Shown piece after piece: positions 10,516 through 21,193 of a stretch of DNA of 64,000 nt. Origin of the DNA: Oegoconia quadripuncta (taxonomy: Eukaryota; Arthropoda; Insecta; Lepidoptera; Autostichidae); assembly GCA_949316235.1 (NCBI GenBank), contig OX438743.1:21077771-21141770 (forward strand), read 5' to 3'. Below the pieces are notes generated by a model, which saw only the letters and a program-made list of their open reading frames with translations, had not been told where the DNA came from and did no database searches. Made by a program: the position numbers and the translations under genes. Every line of letters starts with the position of its first letter. Position 1 is the first letter of the stretch.

Positions 10516-10926
10516 GACTTTGTTCGCCATTCGCCAAATTTGATGCTGGACTGATGAAGGCCTACTATTGGTCGAAAGTGAAAAGTTGGCATTGGAGTCC
10601 ATTCCAATTGAGATAATAAGAGGTCAGCTTTAAGGCCACAGGCTTTATTGTGTGATACCGTTTGTTTGAAACCGGTTATATTTTTTTCCAAAAATCCTTC
10701 TCCCATGTAAATTACCTGATATCATTTATTGATTTATAGAACTACGTTTAAGCTCCAACGTTAGCTTATGGAAAAACTTAATTATACAATCTAGAGGTAA
10801 AAAATTAATAGTGAGACAAACTAAGTAATAAATAACAAATAATTTTGTCAATAAGTAATATTACAAATAAGAAATTGTAAAATTAACTAGTTTAAAGCCC
10901 CGGGGCTCTACTGCTTAATTATGAAC

Positions 10927-11140
10927 TTTATTTTCTTTTATGCACGACGGGTTCGTACTTTACCTCAATCACACCTGCTGTTAAGTGAAGATGAGGTCGA
11001 AGGTGGAAGCGTACTGACCCGGAAACCCCAAACCATTTGGGAGACTGTCTATCTTATCTCTGACAACCGGTACACAACAATGCTATTAACATTGCTGCTT
11101 GGCGGCATATTTAGATAAGATGGTGGTAGCTAGCCAGGTT
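10927..11140 (-). repeat. SINE-C, minus strand, truncated
   Basis: Inverted SINE-C from its 3' end (ATGCACGACGGGTTCGTACT) to the GGTGGTAGCTAGCCAGG block. The tRNA-like head is missing. Confidence 0.7.
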
Positions 11141-11215
11141 TATGTTTTATTGTATCTTTAAATTTATTGGAAAGAAGATTTTGTATATTAACCTTATTGA
11201 AAAAATGTATACATA
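11141..11215 (-). repeat. LINE-3 fragment
   Basis: Shares the stretch ATCTTTAAATTTATTGGAAA and AGAAGATTTTGTATATTA with the upstream part of the LINE-3 copy near 5985-6015. Confidence 0.4.
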
Positions 11216-11737
11216 GCCCTTTGAATTAATGAATGACTTTGCGGAACGATATGGTAAGGACTTCATTGTTAATTGAAGTTAAACTATAAGGTCCATAATT
11301 CTTCCATAAAGGGGCAGCAATGAGGTTCACTCAACTTAGCACTTAAGCGTAAACGTGGAAACATTGGAATTAATTCAAAATCCCTAGATAAGTATATATG
11401 ATCCAGCAGTGTTACTTTGGTTCGCCATTTCGTTGTGGCTCTAACGAAAACTATTGCGGTATAAAGGAATTTATTTGCATCGTATTTATACTCCAACAGC
11501 GAGATTGAATACTAGCGAAGTCAAGTGGCAAAGTTTCAGGGTGATTACGAATTCCAACTTGTGGGATTGTTGACTTGTAAAATTTCCATTTTCAGTGAAA
11601 AGCCGGAGTTGTTGCTCGTTGATGCAAGGTTTGGCAGTGAAGATTAGGCTTCGGAAAAATGACAGTGGATGTTTAAACCTTTACATGAATAAATCTTCGG
11701 GTGGTTTAATTAATTTACACATCCATAAGTAGGTTCT
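11216..11737. other. No gene recognised
   Basis: No repeat partner, coding frame or splice context seen. Confidence 0.3.
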
Positions 11738-12350
11738 TTAACCCTTAATTGCTCGCGCCTAAAAACTTACATAGATGATCGCGTGAGGGTCTTACGGGTC
11801 CCATTTTCAAAATAAACCTACTAGTACTTCAAAATTAAAGATTTTTCGTTTTGGAATCTGGAAAATCAAACATGTAGCGTCTATAGGAATTAAAATGATT
11901 AATAGGTTAACGTCATACGTTACAATTAAGAAACTATAATTTTTGGTAGACAATCAGCAAATAGCATTGTCAAATGGTCATTACAAATTCAGCGAATCGT
12001 GATTTCACGTCTTTAGATTTCGGACAAAAGATAGGTACATCTGGTTTTAGAAATTGATGGAGAGGGTGTCGTTAAATTTCGCTCAATTTCCATACTCTTC
12101 ATAAGTTTTTGCAATGGTTCAACAAAAATGACACCTCCTTAAAATCCACGAAAGTGGTCGCGCGGGTTCCGTTTGATTTCCAGACCCTCTCCAGACACAA
12201 CAAAGCAACCCTGGTGCACGTCTGTTTGTGAAGTATGAAGTAATGAGCGTTATAGGAAGCTACTAGGCGCATAGAGAAAAATTCAAAGATTCACGCAATT
12301 TTGAATCTGCTCTGGGGTCCAAATGAACTTCGCCCGAGTTAAAGGGTTAA
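11738..12350. mobile_element. piggyBac-like non-autonomous element
   Basis: TTAA at 11738-11741 and 12347-12350 flank a 605-bp element that begins CCCTTAATTGCTCG and ends CGAGTTAAAGGG. The ends are imperfect inverted repeats, and TTAA target sites with CCCTT...AAGGG termini are characteristic of piggyBac elements. No transposase frame is present, so it would need help in trans. The interior has several short GC-richer blocks and no match elsewhere in the window. Confidence 0.6.
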
Positions 12351-12520
12351 TAATTTCATACCCATAGAATCTTACAGAAATCTTTGTTCTAGCTCTCTCA
12401 CCCACCATTTTTTATTATTTTTCAATTTAGAGTTCGTAAAAGATCGTGTAAATCACCACTCTAATATTTTTTTTAAAAACTACTAATGATCTGGTTACCT
12501 TTAAATAATAATATCTTTAC

Positions 12521-12750
12521 ACCATCTAGTTCCACACTAAGCAACTAGGCTTGTATTATGGATACCACATGATTGATAAACTACACAAATACATTTTTTT
12601 TTGTAAATAAATACATAAATAAATGAAAAACCTCCATAACTCGGGCACACATGTCTGTATTCATCATACAAACATATGCCCCTAGCGGGATTCGAACCCG
12701 CGACCTTTTGGTATAGCAGTCAGTTCTTAACCACTACACCAAACAGGTCC
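12521..12750 (-). repeat. SINE-A, minus strand, near full length
   Basis: Inverted SINE-A from CACCATCTAGTTCCACACTA through the B box (GGGATTCGAACCCGCG) to CCAAACAGGTC. The internal T run is expanded. Confidence 0.75.
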
Positions 12751-12839
12751 TTTGGTTTCCATCTTAAAACTTTTCTTGGTAAAATTACCATTGATTTGAA
12801 AAAAAACTTAATTATTAATTACCTTGGAAAAAAGTAAAT

Positions 12840-12895
12840 GTTGACGTTAAGGAGGAGGCCCTTGTCTAGCAGTGGACGTCTTTCGGCTGATATGA
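12840..12895 (+). repeat. RTE-a terminal fragment
   Basis: Encodes the last residues of RTE-a, in the form GAGGCCCTTGTCTAGCAGTG then GACGTCTTTCGGCTGATATGATGA, matching the end of 15347-15640. Confidence 0.55.
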
Positions 12896-13100
12896 TGATC
12901 TCACTAATTGCGGTGTAAGGCGCGACAGCGCCCCCCGTGGAGGACGCGCTAGCCGCCCTCCGGGAACGAACTTCCTTTGTTTGGGGACCTGGAGTCGCTA
13001 ATGCATTCCCAGGTCCTCCCTACTGCTGAGGAAGGTCGCCTTGTTAGTGGGTCGCCGGGTTTAGTGGGTATCCCTCCCGACAGGACCCTCCCTCGAACAT
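12896..13100. repeat. GC-rich dispersed repeat, copy 2
   Basis: Counterpart of 687-850 with about 80 additional bases between the shared blocks. It directly follows the RTE-a end and may be part of the same older insertion. Confidence 0.45.
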
Positions 13101-13488
13101 GGCCTGTTTGTCTCTATTAGAACCTACGAGTATCTTGCTTCTGTCATCCATTTGTCTATCTGTGTATGCCTGTCACCTAATAGCTGGAGTCTTGTAAAGT
13201 TTAAAACCCATCGACGTACGACTTAGTACCTATTGTGTTACAAGAACAAGAGAGCGATTTTCCGAACAATCAGACAGAGTGGTTCGCTCTGTTGGATATA
13301 AATGAGGACGTTTAGACAAAGTTGAGTTGTATATTGTTTAGGATGTCGTATATACAAAGCTATCTGCTACTAAACATTACGAACTTTATCCCAAATAGGG
13401 TGGTCAGAAATATCCCAAATATAATCGTTTGGGTGTTCAAGGATTAAATTTACTTTGTATTGTATATAATTTAATAGGAACCATATCA
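13101..13488. other. No gene recognised
   Basis: No supported feature was found. Confidence 0.3.
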
Positions 13489-13826
13489 GGCTTTTTGGCG
13501 GGATCTTGGAGAGTGAAGTTGCAATTTTCTTTATAATACTTATAATTTGTGCATTCTAACTTTGAAGCTTAATAATGGCAGAATATTGTGCTTTGCTGCA
13601 CAAACTGCTTTGTGATGGTGTACAAGTGAATGGAAGTGTAAATTAAAAAGGGTAACGAAGCATTCGGCTTTCCACAAGAAGCCGCAAAAATCTTTTGTAA
13701 AGCGTTCTGCCACTTTACTGAAAAATGATTTGACCATGACTATATAGACTGTGTATACGCCAAGTATACGACGAATTACTTGTTTTGACTGAGACTGACT
13801 AATAAATTGAAGAAATAAGAGAAATA
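13489..13826. repeat. Unknown duplicated block D1, copy 2
   Basis: Direct repeat of 7363-7663 starting GGCTTTTTGGCGGGATCT and ending AAGAAATAAGAGAAAT. It is longer by about 37 bases, mainly near 13530-13560 and 13590-13615. The frame AFGFPQEAAKIFCKAF is kept. Confidence 0.55.
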
Positions 13827-14626
13827 AGACATGGCTGTATGGGCTTAGATCTCTTTGTCTTCTCCGAAAGGAGTGATTAAAACGAAAAAAAAGAAACTAT
13901 ATCATGACAGCTAGTATTGCTTTCGTGACAACCATGCCGCCATCTTGAAATCCTTAGGCGGTAGGGTCCATCAATCAAATCCATACATTTGCCATTAACC
14001 TATTGCGTTCACTATTGTCTTGAAATAAGGAAAGCTATAGCTCTCATAGACGGTACAAAATGACAAGATGACGTCATAAACTATAGCAATAGTCAAAGCA
14101 ATCAAGTTAGGCAGTCGACCCGCAGGTGCCCCTGTTTTCTGTATTGTGTTGTAATTTTCTTGTTATTATTAATACTATTACTATTGTTACTATTATTATG
14201 TTACTATTGTTACTATTATGGCGTAGTGTCAAATAAGTATGTGTGTATGTGTACCACGTATCCTTCCGTTTGGCAAAATATTTTTCGTAAAATTTTACTT
14301 CCCAAAAAACTTATCGCACTGTTTCATTTCCCAAAAGAATCTTTAGCAAATTTATATTTCGCATTTTAATCACTTGGTCAAATATTAATTTGGCAACTTT
14401 TTACTCGCTCAAGTTTTATTAAGTCAAATACCTATACATTAAACGAATGCTTTATTTTGTAAAAAAATATATTCCAAAAATAAGTTCGTTCAAATTTTCC
14501 ATTTTAATATGGCTGATAAATTGTAAAATTATGAAAAGTCTGATATAAATCATTATTATTACAATTATAGAACATCAAGTATGTATTTCAAAACGTCACC
14601 ATAGGACTATACACACCATAGGACAT
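13827..14626. other. Unassigned DNA with ATT microsatellite
   Basis: No gene. Bases 14160-14220 are an interrupted TTATTA/TTACTA microsatellite. The remainder shows no partner in the window. Confidence 0.35.
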
Positions 14627-14866
14627 GACGACCGATTGGTGTAGTAGATAGTGACCCTATCAGCGAAACCAACGGTTGCGGGTTCGAATCCCGCGAGGGG
14701 TAAATGTTTGTGTGATGAATACGAACATTTATTCCCGAGTCTTGGATATTTATATAAATATTTATGTATGTTTATCCGTTATCTAGTATCCATAGCACAA
14801 GCTTTGCTTAGTTTGGGACTAGAGGATTGGTGTAAGTGTCCGAATAAAAAAAAAAAAAAAAAAAAA
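14627..14866 (+). repeat. SINE-B, full length with A tail
   Basis: tRNA-derived head GACGACCGATTGGTGTAGTA with B box GGTTCGAATCCCGCG, body ATTCCCGAGTCTTGGATATT and ACAAGCTTTGCTTAGTTTGG, then TGGTGTAAGTGTCCG and a pure A run at 14847-14867. The intact A run suggests a comparatively young insertion. SINE-B shares its layout with SINE-A and is probably a sister family. Confidence 0.8.
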
Positions 14867-15346
14867 ACATCTATAATTCATAGTGTCATCTATAGAATAC
14901 ATTTATAATTTGCAATAGATATTTTCTAAAGTAAGATATAAAATTAACAGAAATTTCTTAATTTCCATGGGTAATTGATCAATATTGATAACAATTTACA
15001 TTCCATTCGTATTTGCAATAAAAACTAGAATAAATTTAACCTACTTCTAGAACTGCTTACCTTGTTATTAATAATGAAAATCGAACTATGCAATGACAGG
15101 TGGAGCTGTTATGACCTGGCGACGAGGTTATATTAACGACATAATCCTTACATCCGTAATATTTACATCCCGTGTGAATTAAAGCTTAGCTTCAGCACAT
15201 ATTACTGGAACTACAGCTTTACCTGCAGGTCTTGTCTTATAGAATATTTATCACATAGAATGAATGAAGAGTGTAGCTTTGCAGTTATAAAGATATTGAA
15301 TATTTTGTAGCGCTAGTATGGTGAAATTCCCTTGATTATCTTGCTT
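14867..15346. other. No gene recognised
   Basis: AT-rich; no repeat partner found. Confidence 0.3.
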
Positions 15347-15640
15347 AGTAGATTGTCAATTGGAGATAGCAAGGTGAAGGCCACGCCAGGTGGGCAGGGC
15401 ATATAGCTCGAGGAACTGTTGGCCGGTGGGGCATTGAAGTTCTCGAGTGGAGACCACGCACCGGCAAGCGTAGCGTAGGACGTCCACTCACAAGGTGGAC
15501 GAATGATCTGATAAGGATCGCGGGAAATCGCTGGACGCAGGCCGCTTCCAACCGGTCCCTCTGGAATTCTATGGGGGAGGCCTATGTTCAGCAGTGGACG
15601 TCCTGTAGCTGATATGATGATAATGTTATAAATAATAATT
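15347..15640 (+). pseudogene. RTE-a LINE C-terminus
   Basis: The plus strand encodes GHIARGTVGRWGIEVLEWRP, GRPLTRWTNDL and AGNRWTQAASNRSLWNSMGE, then a stop and GATATGATGATAA. The WAGHIAR...GRP..RW.(D/N)D...EA(Y/F)VQQW pattern is the usual C-terminal tail of RTE/BovB-like LINEs in insects. The frame is open for about 85 codons, but the upstream part is gone. Confidence 0.75.
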
Positions 15641-15764
15641 TCTGATCAAAAATAAATGATTACCATCAAAAATATAAATCATTCAATGTGGTTGTCAACT
15701 TCGATGAAAATAGAATTGAGATCTAAATGGATGCCAAGTTCTGTCCCAACTAATATTATCGCAA

Positions 15765-15820
15765 TTAACCAAGATGATCCCAACTAATATTATAAATGCA
15801 AAAGTTTGTGTGTATGTATA
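15765..15820 (+). repeat. Short lepidopteran repeat end
   Basis: The sequence CAACTAATATTATAAATGCA followed by AAAGTTTGTGTGTATGT is a very common terminal segment of lepidopteran repeats as I recall. The rest of the element is not recognisable here. Confidence 0.35.
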
Positions 15821-15991
15821 TTATATTTATGTCATACGCAAGTTAACTGTAGTTATGTAGCCAGGTTGGCATATTTGACTCTTTTTAATATTTGAGTTGT
15901 TGGCAAAAACTGGCCAAGTCAAATCATGACCTTGAATTATTATTAAACTAGCTATTATATTTTATATATATATTATAGTATAGTATAGTTT

Positions 15992-16251
15992 AACCGACTC
16001 CGTGGCTCAATTTAAACAACATTGGGTATTTTAAATGTCCACCTGGCTAGCTACCACAATTTTATATAAATCTGCTGCCAAACAGCAACGTTAATAGCAT
16101 TGTTGTGTTCCTGTTGTCAAAGATAAGATAGCCAGTTCCCCAAATGTTGGGGTTTCCGGGTCAGTACGCTTCCACCTTCGGCCTCACCTTCAATTGACAT
16201 CAGGTGCGATTGAGGTCAAGAGCTAACCCCGATGTGCATAAAGAAAAAAAA
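15992..16251 (+). repeat. SINE-C with internal deletion
   Basis: Begins TAACCGACTCCGTGGCTCAA and ends in an A run, but jumps from AACATTGGGT to the TTTTAAATGTCC block. The B box and the region after it are missing, so this copy cannot be transcribed from an internal promoter. Confidence 0.75.
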
Positions 16252-16256
16252 AGGGG

Positions 16257-16600
16257 CGTGACTTTGAAAAACAGTATCAGGAATAGTGTAATTAGGGAGT
16301 TAAGCAGTATGAAAGAAGACAAACATTGAAAAGGGTATGCTGAGATGGTTTGGACATGTGGAGAGGATGAATGAAAGAAGACTTAACGAAAGTAATGTTG
16401 GTAGGGGAAGACCATGGCGAACGCACCATGATAAAATCGGGGACGTCTTAAAGAAAGGCCAAGTCAAGAGTACCCTAAGCCGACGAGCATGTATGAACAA
16501 CCTTATGAGAGTGAATGAAGCAAAAGAGGTGTGTCAGGATCGTAGCAAGTGGAAGTCTATGGTCTCTCACTACCCCTACGGGAAACAGGCGTGACTTTAT
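16257..16600 (+). pseudogene. RTE-b LINE C-terminus
   Basis: Encodes [39 protein letters not shown] and [20 protein letters not shown], then RSKWKSMVSHYPYGKQA and a stop. It is the end of an RTE-like LINE protein, 5'-truncated just upstream. The same tail recurs at 32695-32905 and 43737-44215 (plus) and at 6601, 28205 and 55381 (minus). Confidence 0.75.
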
Positions 16601-16858
16601 GTATGTATATGTATATATCCGTCCGTTTGGTGTCCTCATTGGATAAATTAATATTTCTTATTAAACACAGCTTAAATCCAAAATTTTGCCCTAATCTGCA
16701 CTCGAAAAGCAGTAAATCGAATTACGAATAATGCATAAATAGCTTTAATTAGGTATTGTTATTTGCGAGAATTTCAAATTATTGATAAAAGTGGTCACTT
16801 CTTTTATAATCATGGATGGTATAAAATAACCCCCGTGTCGCTATTTAGGTATTATTTA

Positions 16859-17088
16859 GACGACCGATTGGTGTAGTGGATAGTGACCCTATCAGCGGTT
16901 GCGGGTTCGAATCCCGCGAGGGGTAAATATTTGTGTGATGAATACAAACATTTATTCCCGAGTCTTGGATGTTTATATAAATATTTATGTATGTTTATCC
17001 GTTAGCTAGTATCCATAGCACAAGCTTTGCTTAGTTTGGGACTGGATGATTGGTGTAAGAGTCCGAAATATTATATTATATTATATTA
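16859..17088 (+). repeat. SINE-B, full length
   Basis: Same order of landmarks as 14627-14866, with a short deletion between the A and B boxes (CAGCGGTTGCGGGTTCG instead of the longer spacer). Ends in an ATT-type tail. Confidence 0.8.
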
Positions 17089-17555
17089 TTTATAATTAGC
17101 TTTTAGACTTCTCGAGATTTTTAATTTATTCGTATTTAACAAGAAATCTTAATTAACCTGTGTGGTGGATCTATCACTGTTCAGTCGCGCAGATTATGTG
17201 TTTACTAATGAATGTCTATTTTTAGCACTACGGAACCCTAAGGTAAGGTTGCGATCGTCCTTGACTCCAGTATTACGGGAATAGGAATTAAACGAATAGA
17301 TTAGGTTAACTTGTCCGTGGGACTATATTTTGTTTAAAATAGGCACCAGATTACTTAAGGTTACAAAGGGTAATTATCCATACAAAACGGACCTATGCTC
17401 GTGAGTGCGTGACAACGACTGCCGTAGCATGTCAATCGCGGGGTGGACGCAGCAGCTGTGTTCCCACATGATCTATTATGTTATTCGAAACACTATACGG
17501 TCGTTAGAAGGGTGATTGTACTAACTCTCGCTACGCAGCAGTAGTGTATTATACC
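17089..17555. other. No gene recognised
   Basis: Mixed composition; no convincing exon or repeat. Confidence 0.3.
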
Positions 17556-17559
17556 AAGT

Positions 17560-17690
17560 TCCTTTGCCATGGTTGTCTGGAAGAGATCGCTATAAGCGAT
17601 AAGACCGCCTTTGTACACCTGTTAAAATAATATCACTGTGTATATTTTTAAGCTGTGTACAATAAAGAATTTTTTCTTTTCTTTTTTCCT
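17560..17690 (+). repeat. LINE-F 3' UTR
   Basis: Shares GGTTGTCTGGAAGAGATCGC, TAAGACCGCCTTTGTACACC and GTACAATAAAGAATTTTTTC with the inverted copy at 35030-35160. The polyadenylation-like AATAAA and T/C-rich end mark a LINE 3' terminus. No protein part is left. Confidence 0.55.
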
Positions 17691-18164
17691 TTCTCTCAAA
17701 AAGTTTCTTATAGTATTCGTATAACCATGCGAGGGAAACCGCGGTTAAAAGCTAGTTTTCGAAATCTGAGATCGGGCGGTCGTAAACATGAACTGGGTTG
17801 GCCACAGATCCATTGACACAGTCAAGTTACGGCTCATATAGATATCGTATATAGAACAGTATAGGTAAGTATTTATATAGCTATATACAGACAGCGATGC
17901 TTATTTCTCTCCTCTTCGCTTATCTTTAACCGAATTTCATACCAAATTCCCCATTACCACGACAGCACCTACATTGAGTAGCATCCTTTATAATATTAAA
18001 AGAAGAAACTCAAGTCTGTGTAATGATTATCGGTTTAACCTTCTTTAGTCTATGTAAAAACACATAAGGTTTTCATACGGAGGGGTATAGATTTGGAAGG
18101 TGGTCGTGCCCAGGGAAAATACGAAAAAAAATAGCTTAGTTAGTTATTCAAGAGCCCTGCTCTT

Positions 18165-18395
18165 GTCGGTGTAGTTATTTCCACATCTCACTGCAGTCCT
18201 CTTGACCTCCTGATACGACACGACGTTCAATATCTCTTTTATCTGCTGCATGTATTCTCGGTCTTCGTCTTTTTCTTTTCCCATCTATTCTTCCTTCTAT
18301 TGTGGTTTTAATGAAATCATCGCATCGTATAAGGTGTCCCAGCATTTTCCCTCTTCTATTCTCAATTACTTCTAACAATTAGCTTAGTTAACTCA
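18165..18395 (-). pseudogene. RTE-c LINE C-terminus
   Basis: The minus strand reads NRRGKMLGHLIRCDDFIKTT, IEGRIDGKRKRRRPR and a short tail. GKMLGHLIRHDEF...IEGKI.GKRGRGRPR is a common RTE-type C-terminal motif in insects. Only about 70 codons are visible. Confidence 0.65.
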
Positions 18396-18420
18396 AAGTT
18401 ATATATAGCCATAGCGATAG

Positions 18421-18479
18421 CAATGCACTGTCCGTCCTTGTCATTGTGTTACGACATGACAAGGACGGACAGTGCATTG
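18421..18479. repeat. Perfect 24-bp inverted repeat (hairpin)
   Basis: Arms 18421-18444 and 18456-18479 are exact reverse complements around an 11-base loop (TGTGTTACGAC). The arm core is CTGTCCGTCCTTGTCAT. The size fits a small MITE end-to-end hairpin or a microRNA-like precursor. No second copy is in the window. Confidence 0.7.
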
Positions 18480-18964
18480 ATGTCATAATACGAACGAACA
18501 TAATAAAAATAGTAACCTTTTAGTTTCTTGGGCTTCCTTTTAAACGATTTCAAAAATGAGGCGGTTATAAATTCGATTTTTTGGTTTTGTATGTTACCTC
18601 AGAACTCAGTCATTTATAAGCCGACTCGGAAAATTCTTTTTTTATTTAATAGGACACACTTCCAAGGTTCATCGTAATCCTGTTCTGATGATGGGATCTA
18701 TCAGGATTTGAAGGAAATCCTCACATATTATAGTTACATAGTGATTTTTGTATTTACACCAACGAGTCAAGAATTTACATTGAGAAATTGGAACCTGACT
18801 GAAGTATGTTGTTTTGCCAATTTTTGGCCGTTCAATTATCAACAATGAGATAATAAATTGTTTGTTATGGTATGAAAGAGCAAGGCTTCTAACACATTTA
18901 ATTAAAATTTTAAATTAAATTCAATAAAAATGAAATTAATTAAAGAAAATGAAAAAAAAAAAAA
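18480..18964. other. No gene recognised
   Basis: AT-rich with an A run at 18951-18963. Confidence 0.3.
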
Positions 18965-19325
18965 TTAAATCATTTTCCTGCCCTATCCCATTCTAGGTGG
19001 GGTCGGCACAACATGTCTTCCTCTTCTACTCACCTCTATCAGCCGTCATCTCCGTACTCACCCCTTTCACACACATATCATTCCTCACGCAGTCTACCCA
19101 CACCTTCTTTGGTCTTCCTCTACCTCTGTATCCCTCCGCATTCATACTTAGCACTCGTCACGTTACGTACTTTTCATCCCTCCTCATTATGTGCCCAAAC
19201 CATGCTAACCTATTACTCCTCAACTTTCCTGTTATTGGCGCCACTTTCAGTCTTTCTTTGATATACTCATTCCTGATTTCATCCATTCTAGTTACACCAC
19301 ACATATAATACCTGATATTACTAAT
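18965..19325 (-). pseudogene. RTE-d LINE C-terminus
   Basis: On the minus strand: RLKVAPITGKLRSNRLAWFG, HIMRRDEKYVT, then GYRGRGRPKKVWVDCVRND, with one stop in between. The WFGHIMRR...GRGRPK..W.DCVR.D pattern is an RTE-type LINE tail. The stop and a missing start mark it as dead. Confidence 0.7.
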
Positions 19326-19444
19326 CACGTTATCGGGATAAAAATATCCTGTGTATAAAAATATATTCTACCCATATACCAAATTCCATCCAAATCCGTT
19401 CAGTTGATTCTCCGTGATTGAGCCACAAACAAACACACATCAAA

Positions 19445-19576
19445 ACTTACACTAAGTTGTGTGAACCTCATCGCTGTTCATGTGGTAAGGTTGTGGACCA
19501 GCTAGGACGCCACGGGCTCTCTTGCGTGAAGAGTGCCGGCCGCGCATATCGCCACGGTGCAATTAATCAGTTAATT
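19445..19576 (+). pseudogene. Outer retroelement fragment, part 1 (zinc knuckle)
   Basis: The plus strand encodes a piece with [17 protein letters not shown], a CxC-H-C knuckle, followed by [15 protein letters not shown]. It stops at the LINE-1 insertion and continues at 23276. From memory, this knuckle with the GRHGLSC core sits upstream of a DGKRPDG...LVWD block in a widespread class of invertebrate retroelement proteins. It is inferred, not shown, that the two parts act as knuckle plus endonuclease, as in R2-type elements. Confidence 0.65.
19571..19576. repeat. Target duplication of LINE-1 insertion, left
   Basis: TTAATT here and at 23276-23281. The outer frame reads ...NQLI before the break and LIRRSLASA after it, as expected if TTAATT (codons L-I) was duplicated. 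Confidence 0.7.
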
Positions 19577-19713
19577 GTTTTTTTTTTTTATATGAGAGAG
19601 CGGCAAACGAGCATGCGGGTCACCTGATGGAAAGTAATCACCGCCGCCCATGGACACCCGCAACACCAAAAGTGTCACAGATGCGTTGCCGGCCTTTGAG
19701 GAAGGTGTAGGCT

Positions 19714-20071
19714 TGTAACGAGGTGTACAACCTCTTCTAAATTCCGTCTTCTTTTCGGTAATCTCTTTGGCGTTTTCTTTTTTGGAACATTATTCAAAAT
19801 TCTGAATTCTAAATTATTTTCAAAATCTAGTCTAGTCTTGACGCAGCTTGCGAGCTAGACTATTATTTCCATTCTTCCTTTATTTCTTTAAATTATTATA
19901 ACAGTATTCAGTTTTACAAGTGCCTATACCTTATTCCTGTCCTTCATCGTTCGTCAGTGGCTGCAGTCCTGGTAGGGGCCTGAAACCTGCGACCCTGAAC
20001 CTCATCATCTCTCTACGGCGCCCATTACCCATATCTACCTACGGCAGCTGAGCGTTCGCAGAACCGCGACA
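19714..20071 (+). repeat. 5' LTR
   Basis: 358 bp, TG...CA ends. The LTR would carry promoter and polyadenylation signals. No clear TATA box is seen and no start site can be assigned. Confidence 0.9.
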
Positions 20072-20072
20072 T

Positions 20073-20090
20073 TGGCGCCTCAACGTTCCC
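20073..20090 (+). other. Primer-binding site
   Basis: TGGCGCCTCAACGTTCCC begins one base after the 5' LTR. TGG at the start pairs with the CCA end of a tRNA; which tRNA cannot be said without a tRNA set. Confidence 0.65.
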
Positions 20091-20534
20091 TACCAGGTAG
20101 CAGCCCACCACATTTTTCTTCGTGTCATCCCGGTTTGTGCTCTTCACTACGTGTCATCCAGCATTTCCACATCTCTCCCGTCATCATCTCTACACCTCCG
20201 TTTCTTCACCTTCTCTCCGGCCAGACTTCAGCTCAAGATCTACGTTAAGGACATTAAGTGTTGTGTTTCATATTATTCAGTGTTTTTATATTGTAAAGTG
20301 TTTTTATATTTTATTTGTAAGTATACCATTTTCAATTTTTTTTCCAAATTCAAAAAGCCACCATCGGCATACGTACCTACATATTTTGATCTCTCTTTTG
20401 GCCTAATTTGAATTGTGTATTCGTTTTATTTTTCACGTTCGCCATCATTCATGTAACATTTAGTACCTTTTCCATTCTCATTATATTTTATTTATTTTAG
20501 GCAGGTTTCCTACTTACCTACCTAGCTTAGTATC

Positions 20535-20575
20535 AATTGTTTTCACGGTAAGTCCCATACCGCCTGAAAACAATT
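20535..20575 (+). promoter_or_regulatory. Leader hairpin holding a splice-donor-like site
   Basis: AATTGTTTTCACGGTA (20535-20550) pairs with 20558-20575, with only a two-base CC bulge. The junction of stem and loop contains GGTAAGT, a near-ideal 5' splice site. It lies in the leader of the LTR element, where retroelements often have a splice donor or a packaging/dimer hairpin. Which role applies is unknown. Confidence 0.5.
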
Positions 20576-21041
20576 AGATTTAATAATAGGGGAGAGTTAT
20601 TTCTAAATTATATCCTTTTTCATACAATTTCATACATAACTTTGTTGAGTGGTCATAATTTGTCAGTGTCAATTGTAATTTTTCTGACGCATATTTTTCT
20701 TTTTTCAGTTTATGGCTTTCTCTTTAGTTTTTTTTTTGATACATTTTTCTTTTGACACAATATTGTTCTGAGCTACTGTCAAGTATCTTTAATTTTTCTG
20801 ACACCTTTTCTCTCGTTTAGTAATACCTACTTCTTTCTTTTTCGGATCAGTATAAATTACCTGGCCTTTTTGTCCGGACAGTAGGGTTTTCATAGTTTGT
20901 AAGATTAGTCCTGACGTTGGCGTGGTAGGGTTTGTTTGCTGTAATGAAAGGAATAGACTCCATTAACACTAGGCACTTTATGATACCGTATTTATTTATT
21001 CATATGGTTATTTATTGTATTATAATAAGTTTATTATTTCC

Positions 21042-21193
21042 GAGCGGGTTGTGACTCCCTAAATAAGCCTTTCACTCAGAGCGGGTTGTGACTCTGTCAA
21101 AATAAGCCTTTCACTCAGAGCGGGTTGTGACTCTGTCAAAATTAGCCTTCACTCAGAGCGGGTTGTGACTCTGTAAAAATAAGCCAACGCTGT
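21042..21193 (+). repeat. Four 37-39-bp tandem repeats in LTR element
   Basis: Units starting at 21042, 21079, 21118 and 21156 share GAGCGGGTTGTGACTCTGTC then AAATAAGCC. They lie in the untranslated interior, just upstream of the integrase remnant. Confidence 0.8.

Noticed and set aside
20122..20411. Two overlapping serine-rich frames after the 5' LTR as a possible gag
   Set aside because: No nucleocapsid knuckle or capsid motif; the frames are short and compositionally biased.
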